From: CAZMCH01 sp964564735
GTDB taxonomy: Bacteria; Poribacteria; DTPJ01
Assembly (NCBI GenBank): GCA_964564735.1
Contig: CAZMCH010000078.1
Span: forward strand, 1-19,967
Direction of reading: 5' to 3'
Length of the DNA: 19,967 bases
A model generated the notes under the pieces. That model did no database searches. It worked only from the letters and a program-made list of their open reading frames with translations, and had not been told where the DNA came from. Positions 16,372 to 19,967 of this stretch are shown here, in pieces (within the stretch, counting starts at the first letter, position 1; every line of letters begins with the position of its first letter). The translations under genes were made by a program, and so were the position numbers.

Positions 16372-16405
16372 ATAACAAACTATATAAACGACAGGAGGAT
16401 TTGCT

Positions 16406-17626
16406 ATGAGTGCAGAAGACAGAGATTGCCGTATGCAGTGGTGGCGTGAGGCAAGATTCGGAATGTTTGTCCATTGGGGACTTTATGCTCAGATAGGTCG
16501 TCATGAATGGGTAATGAATCGTGAACGTATACCGATGGAGCAATATGAAAAATACGCTGACACATGGAAGCCAAAGGTTCGTCCTGCAAGAGAATGGGCT
16601 GCATTGGCAAGATCCGCTGGTATGAAATATATGGTTATGACTACCAAGCACCATGAGGGATTTTGCTTGTGGGATACAAAACAGACTGATTATAATGCAA
16701 TGAAACGAGGTCCAAAGCGTGACCTAGTTGCAGAATATGTTGAGGCGTGTCGTGAATTTGGATTGAAAATTGGGTTTTACTACTCGCTCATGGATTGGCA
16801 TCATCCAGACGGGGCTATTTGCGCGAAAGATGAATCTGCTAGAAAGAGATTCATTGAATTTACTGATGGTTGTGTTCGTGAATTATGCTCAAATTATGGT
16901 AAGATTGATATACTATGGTATGACGTCTCTTGGCCCTTGAGTTCTCCTGAATTATGGGAAAGTGAGAGGCGTAATGCTATGGTGCGTGAACTTCAACCTG
17001 ATATTATCATTAACAACCGTTCACAATTGCCTGAAGATTTTGGCACTCCAGAAGAGCATGTTACCGCTGAAGGCAAAGGGCGTGATTGGGAAGCATGTAT
17101 GACTTTTAACGGTTCTTGGGGATATTTCCCAACCGCTATTGACTGGAGACCTGTTAGAGAGGTTATTAGTATGTTAAGAACAGCATCTGCTGGCCAAGGC
17201 AATTTGCTCTTGAATATTGGTCCTGCTCCCGATGGCTCTGTTCCAGAAGAAGCTTATGATCGACTACTTACTGTTGGTAGATGGCTTGCATTAAACGGCG
17301 AAGCGGTTTATGGTAAAGTTGATAGAGTTGAGGGTGTTGAATGGATCCCAACAGGTAACTGGACAAGAAAAGGCAATACTTATTACTTCTGGTGTCACAA
17401 CTGGTCACCAAAAGAACTTGTCATTGGTGGATTAAAAACAAAACTGATATGCGCTTGTTTATTAGCTGATGGAAAGCCTTTGGATTTCGTGCAGACAGAA
17501 AACCAGCTTATAATAAAAGGCTTGCCTGAAAGCTGTCCCGATAAACTCGCAAATGTAGCCATAATCAAAATGGAGTTTGATGGCGAAGTTAAACAAGCGC
17601 TTGGTGCTGGATACGTGATAATCTAG
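16406..17626 (+). CDS. Alpha-L-fucosidase, glycoside hydrolase family 29
   Basis: A 406-aa enzyme releasing alpha-linked L-fucose from glycans. N-terminal (beta/alpha)8 barrel motifs are WWREARFGMFVHWGLY (12-27), TTKHHEGFCLWD (79-90) and IGFYYSLMDWHHP (122-134). The nucleophile is D173 in DILWYDVSW (168-176). The motif WEACMTFNGSWGY (228-240) and GNLLLNIGPAPDG (265-277) complete the family pattern. A short beta-domain follows from ~300. There is no signal peptide, so it is probably cytoplasmic and acts on imported fucosylated oligosaccharides or glycosides. The ATG at 16406 has an excellent AGGAGG SD (16393-16398, 7-nt spacer). It transcribes away from the redox operon and is followed by a small ORF and an ADP-ribosylglycohydrolase-family gene on the same strand. 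The family is secure; the linkage preference is not known. Confidence 0.95.
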   Translation: MSAEDRDCRMQWWREARFGMFVHWGLYAQIGRHEWVMNRERIPMEQYEKYADTWKPKVRPAREWAALARSAGMKYMVMTTKHHEGFCLWDTKQTDYNAMKRGPKRDLVAEYVEACREFGLKIGFYYSLMDWHHPDGAICAKDESARKRFIEFTDGCVRELCSNYGKIDILWYDVSWPLSSPELWESERRNAMVRELQPDIIINNRSQLPEDFGTPEEHVTAEGKGRDWEACMTFNGSWGYFPTAIDWRPVREVISMLRTASAGQGNLLLNIGPAPDGSVPEEAYDRLLTVGRWLALNGEAVYGKVDRVEGVEWIPTGNWTRKGNTYYFWCHNWSPKELVIGGLKTKLICACLLADGKPLDFVQTENQLIIKGLPESCPDKLANVAIIKMEFDGEVKQALGAGYVII

Positions 17627-17635
17627 CAAATCTTC

Positions 17636-17663
17636 TGTAGGTTGAGATATATCTCAACCTACA
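17636..17663. repeat. Perfect 28-bp palindrome after the fucosidase gene
   Basis: The half-site TGTAGGTTGAGATA is followed immediately by its exact complement, with no spacer, starting 9 bp after the fucosidase stop. In RNA it gives a strong hairpin, but no U-run follows (TCGGTC), so it is not a canonical terminator. It may stabilise the 3' end of the upstream message or be a dispersed palindromic repeat. Confidence 0.7.
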
Positions 17664-17723
17664 TCGGTCAAGCACAAGCTTATTAACTCTGTCAAAGAGC
17701 AAAAACCAAACGGAGAAAATAAA

Positions 17724-17837
17724 ATGTCAAATATATTTGAGGGTGATCTTGCCAAAACTTCAAGAATACGTCTGAAAATTATTGAATCTGTTGCTAAACC
17801 AATTATTCGCAGTTTTGCTGTTACATCAGTATCATAA
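17724..17837 (+). CDS. Small ORF, 37 aa, unknown function
   Basis: An ATG-started ORF (MSNIFEGDLAKTSRIRLKII...; 37 residues, TAA stop) with GGAG (17712-17715) 8 nt upstream. It sits between the fucosidase and the ADP-ribosylglycohydrolase-type gene, 21 bp before the TTG of the latter. It has no Cys and no signal peptide; the middle (IRLKIIESVAKPIIRSF) could form a positively charged amphipathic helix. I do not recognise it. The SD, spacing and position favour a translated small protein or leader ORF coupled to the next gene; chance cannot be excluded at this length. Confidence 0.45.
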   Translation: MSNIFEGDLAKTSRIRLKIIESVAKPIIRSFAVTSVS

Positions 17838-17846
17838 ATGTTATAG

Positions 17847-17851
17847 GGAGG
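17847..17851 (+). promoter_or_regulatory. Strong Shine-Dalgarno supporting the TTG start at 17859
   Basis: GGAGG, 7 nt before TTG 17859-17861. This decides the start of the ADP-ribosylglycohydrolase-family gene, which has no ATG before its conserved first motif. Confidence 0.7.
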
Positions 17852-17858
17852 TATCAAT

Positions 17859-19967
17859 TTGGTTATACGTGATGATTACGAACAAAGGGTTTATGCTGGA
17901 GTTCTGGGCAAAATTATTGGCGTTTATATCGGCAGACCATTTGAGGGTTGGTTATATGAACATATAATAGAAAGACTAGGAGAAGTTAATTATTACGTCA
18001 ATGAAAAGCTAAATCAGCCTCTAATTGTTACTGATGACGATATTTCGGGGACATTTACCTTCTTTCGTGCGCTTGCGGATTATAATTACGATCCTGCTTT
18101 GACAGCACAACAGATAGGGCAAACTTGGCTAAACTATTTGATTGAAGGAAGAACGATACTTTGGTGGGGCGGTATGGGCAATTCAACAGAACATACCGCA
18201 TATTTACGCCTAAAAAAAGGTATTCCTGCGCCAAAAAGTGGCTCAATAGAACTTAACAGCAAGGTTGTTGCTGAACAGATAGGCGCACAGATATTTATTG
18301 ACGCATGGGCAATGGCTTCTCCGGGTGATCCTGAACAGGCTGTTAGTTTTGCTCGTAAGGCAGGCAGTGTTAGCCATGATGGAGAGGCTATTTACGGAGC
18401 GCAAGCGCTAGTCGCACTTGAATCTATGGCTTTTGTAGAATCTGACCCTAATAAATTGCTTGATACCGCAGTTTCACTAATTCCAAAGGACTCTATCATA
18501 TATCGTATGATTGGCGATATTAGAAACTGGCATCAGCAAGATGGCGATTGGAAAAAAACTCGTGAGAGAATTGTTGCGAACTATGGCTATGATAAATACG
18601 GTGGAAACTGCCACATGATTCCAAACCATGCCTTAATCATTCTGGGATTCATATATGCCCCTGATGATTTCCAGCGTGCATTAATGATCACAAATACATC
18701 CGGTTGGGATACTGATTGCAATGGTGGAAATATCGGTTGTCTTATGGGCATAAAACTCGGTTTAGATGGTATAAATGCAGGTCCCGACTGGAGAAAACCT
18801 GTTGCAGATCGTTTATATTTGCCAACAGCAGACGGAGGCAGGACAATCACAGAGGCAGTCAAGGAAAGCTATGAAATCATAAAGACGACTTACGCACTTG
18901 CAGGAAAGCAATTTATACCACCAAAGAATGGCGCAAGATACCATTTTGAGATGCCTGACTCGGTGCAAGGCTTCATTATCGAAAATACCCCCGAAAGCAA
19001 AGGAACTGCAACATTAGAGAATGTTATAGGACATAGCAAATATGGAAGTAGATCACTCGCTATCAAGTATAATGCTATTGCAAAAGGACGTTCTGCAAAG
19101 GTAGCAACTGCAACATTCATGCCCCCCGAAGCCATGAATATGGGCGGATATTCGCTTTATGCTTCTCCAACTATATATTCAGGTCAAACAGTCAAAATGC
19201 GTCTTTCTGCTGACGAAAAAAATGCAATACCTGTTAAATGTAGTCCATATATACGAATTTACGGTGATGGAGACAAGCTGTTTACAAAATTTGGTGATAT
19301 AAGAGAAATGTCATCAAATTCTGAATGGGAAATGGAATGGAAAATTGAATCAACAGACAGCGCACCTATTGCAGAGATCGGAATTGAAATAAGCTCAGAT
19401 AAGCGCGCTGATGGAACGATCTATCTTGATTATATTACTTGGGATGGCACACCAGAGATCAATTTCAAGCGACCTAGTTCTGGTGGAAATGTCTGGCAAC
19501 AGGCATGGGTTAATGCGGTTCATGGTGGAGTGCATTTTTTCGGCGCTGAGATGCCCTTCTGTCGTGTTATTCAAAACGAAGGAACTGGTATGCTAATTCA
19601 GGGAACTCGTGAATGGAAAGACTATTGCTTCAATGCAACGGTAAACCCTCACATGGGAAAATCATCTGGTATAGCAGTTTGCGTTCAGGGATTAAAGCGT
19701 TATTATGCTTTATTACTTTGTGATGATAGGAAACTACGCCTAATTAAAGAACTTGACGGATGCAGGACTCTTGCAGAAATGGATTTTGAGTATGAGTTAG
19801 ACCAAAATTGTCAAATGAAACTCAAAACACAAGGCTCAAAAATCACTGCCTTTATAAATGATAAAGTTGTATTCGATTATAACGATAATGAAAAACCATT
19901 ACTTTCTGGAAGTGTTGCTATGGTATGCGAAGAAGGGCGGGTTGAGTTTGGTAATTTAGCGGTTATT
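17859..19967 (+). CDS. ADP-ribosylglycohydrolase-family protein with C-terminal beta-sandwich domains, 3' end missing
   Basis: At least 703 codons, open to the window end. From the TTG at 17859, residues ~8-345 are an ARH/DraG-type fold: GVLGKIIGVYIGRPFEG (14-30), the metal-binding TDDDISG (58-64) and the second acidic site SGWDTDCNGGNIG (281-293), whose aspartates normally hold two Mg ions. These enzymes remove ADP-ribose or related groups from proteins or small molecules; members beside glycosidases may act on other glycosides. Beyond ~355 a beta-rich region ends near residue 530 at IYLDYITWDG, followed by a LamG/concanavalin-like sandwich (~545 to the edge) of the type often linked to carbohydrate binding. 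There is no signal peptide. It follows the fucosidase and a small ORF on the same strand. The N-terminal family is secure; C-terminal domain names and substrate are inference. Confidence 0.88.
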   Translation, partial: MVIRDDYEQRVYAGVLGKIIGVYIGRPFEGWLYEHIIERLGEVNYYVNEKLNQPLIVTDDDISGTFTFFRALADYNYDPALTAQQIGQTWLNYLIEGRTILWWGGMGNSTEHTAYLRLKKGIPAPKSGSIELNSKVVAEQIGAQIFIDAWAMASPGDPEQAVSFARKAGSVSHDGEAIYGAQALVALESMAFVESDPNKLLDTAVSLIPKDSIIYRMIGDIRNWHQQDGDWKKTRERIVANYGYDKYGGNCHMIPNHALIILGFIYAPDDFQRALMITNTSGWDTDCNGGNIGCLMGIKLGLDGINAGPDWRKPVADRLYLPTADGGRTITEAVKESYEIIKTTYALAGKQFIPPKNGARYHFEMPDSVQGFIIENTPESKGTATLENVIGHSKYGSRSLAIKYNAIAKGRSAKVATATFMPPEAMNMGGYSLYASPTIYSGQTVKMRLSADEKNAIPVKCSPYIRIYGDGDKLFTKFGDIREMSSNSEWEMEWKIESTDSAPIAEIGIEISSDKRADGTIYLDYITWDGTPEINFKRPSSGGNVWQQAWVNAVHGGVHFFGAEMPFCRVIQNEGTGMLIQGTREWKDYCFNATVNPHMGKSSGIAVCVQGLKRYYALLLCDDRKLRLIKELDGCRTLAEMDFEYELDQNCQMKLKTQGSKITAFINDKVVFDYNDNEKPLLSGSVAMVCEEGRVEFGNLAVI

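Larger units (their letters stand above)
15794..16405. other. 612-bp divergent intergenic region
   Basis: Very AT-rich spacer between the minus-strand propeller gene and the plus-strand fucosidase gene. It holds four copies of a 12-mer (15987-16110), a possible plus-strand promoter (16168-16196), an inverted-repeat-bounded element (16241-16371), and a copy of the 21-mer palindromic repeat (16316-16336). Two short ORFs on opposite strands overlap here (plus 15857-16018, 53 aa; minus 15810-15998, TTG start) but neither has an SD, and neither is called a gene. Confidence 0.7.

Noticed and set aside
16316..16654. 112-aa minus-strand ORF
   Set aside because: Antisense shadow of the start of the fucosidase gene and of the palindromic repeat; no SD or family signature.
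18587..19135. Minus-strand ORFs of 81 and 91 aa opposite the right-end gene
   Set aside because: Shadows of the long plus-strand ADP-ribosylglycohydrolase-family frame, which carries the conserved motifs.

Overview
This is an AT-rich bacterial window. It is not recognisable to species. Its gene content combines complex-I-like flavoprotein subunits, a membrane-anchored PQQ-like beta-propeller, leaderless alpha-L-fucosidase and ADP-ribosylglycohydrolase-type enzymes, and a CHAT-STAND-TPR signalling protein. Many dispersed palindromes lie between the genes. This mix resembles uncultured, probably anaerobic or fermentative, glycan-using bacteria (PVC, Poribacteria or similar candidate phyla), but that placement is inference. 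No rRNA, tRNA, CRISPR array or transposase gene was found.

Layout, right to left on the minus strand. (1) 15793-9968 is a three-gene redox operon: a three-TM protein with an extracytoplasmic PQQ-like beta-propeller, a NuoE-NuoF fusion (HydC-HydB type, 807 aa), and a flavoprotein built from a NuoG-type [2Fe-2S] ferredoxin, a GltD-like FAD domain and a C-terminal [4Fe-4S] module. No hydrogenase H-cluster domain is present, so the set looks most like an Stn-type or related NADH-linked electron-transfer (possibly bifurcating) complex. Its GltD-like subunit lacks the usual NAD(P)-binding Rossmann insert. (2) 9720-5026 is a tightly packed or overlapping series: HD phosphohydrolase, GT39-like membrane glycosyltransferase, EamA/DMT exporter, and GH32 fructosidase. 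(3) 4897-1451 is a 1148-aa CHAT protease-like, NB-ARC/STAND NTPase, TPR protein, followed by a DUF362 protein (1400-351) and then the N-terminus of a TerY-like vWA protein that leaves the window at base 1.

Plus strand, from 16406: a GH29 alpha-L-fucosidase with a strong Shine-Dalgarno sequence, a perfect 28-bp palindrome, a 37-aa small ORF with a good SD, and a TTG-started ADP-ribosylglycohydrolase-family protein. The last has beta-sandwich C-terminal regions and runs off the right edge with no stop codon.

The 612-bp divergent spacer (15794-16405) holds four iteron-like copies of a 12-mer with 23/66/23-bp spacing and a 131-bp inverted-repeat-bounded element. A similar-sized inverted-repeat element lies at 9822-9953. 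A shared 21-mer repeat occurs at 9775-9795 and 16316-16336. The best candidates for something undescribed are the beta-propeller plus NuoEF plus truncated-GltD redox operon, and the CHAT-STAND/DUF362/vWA neighbourhood at the left edge.
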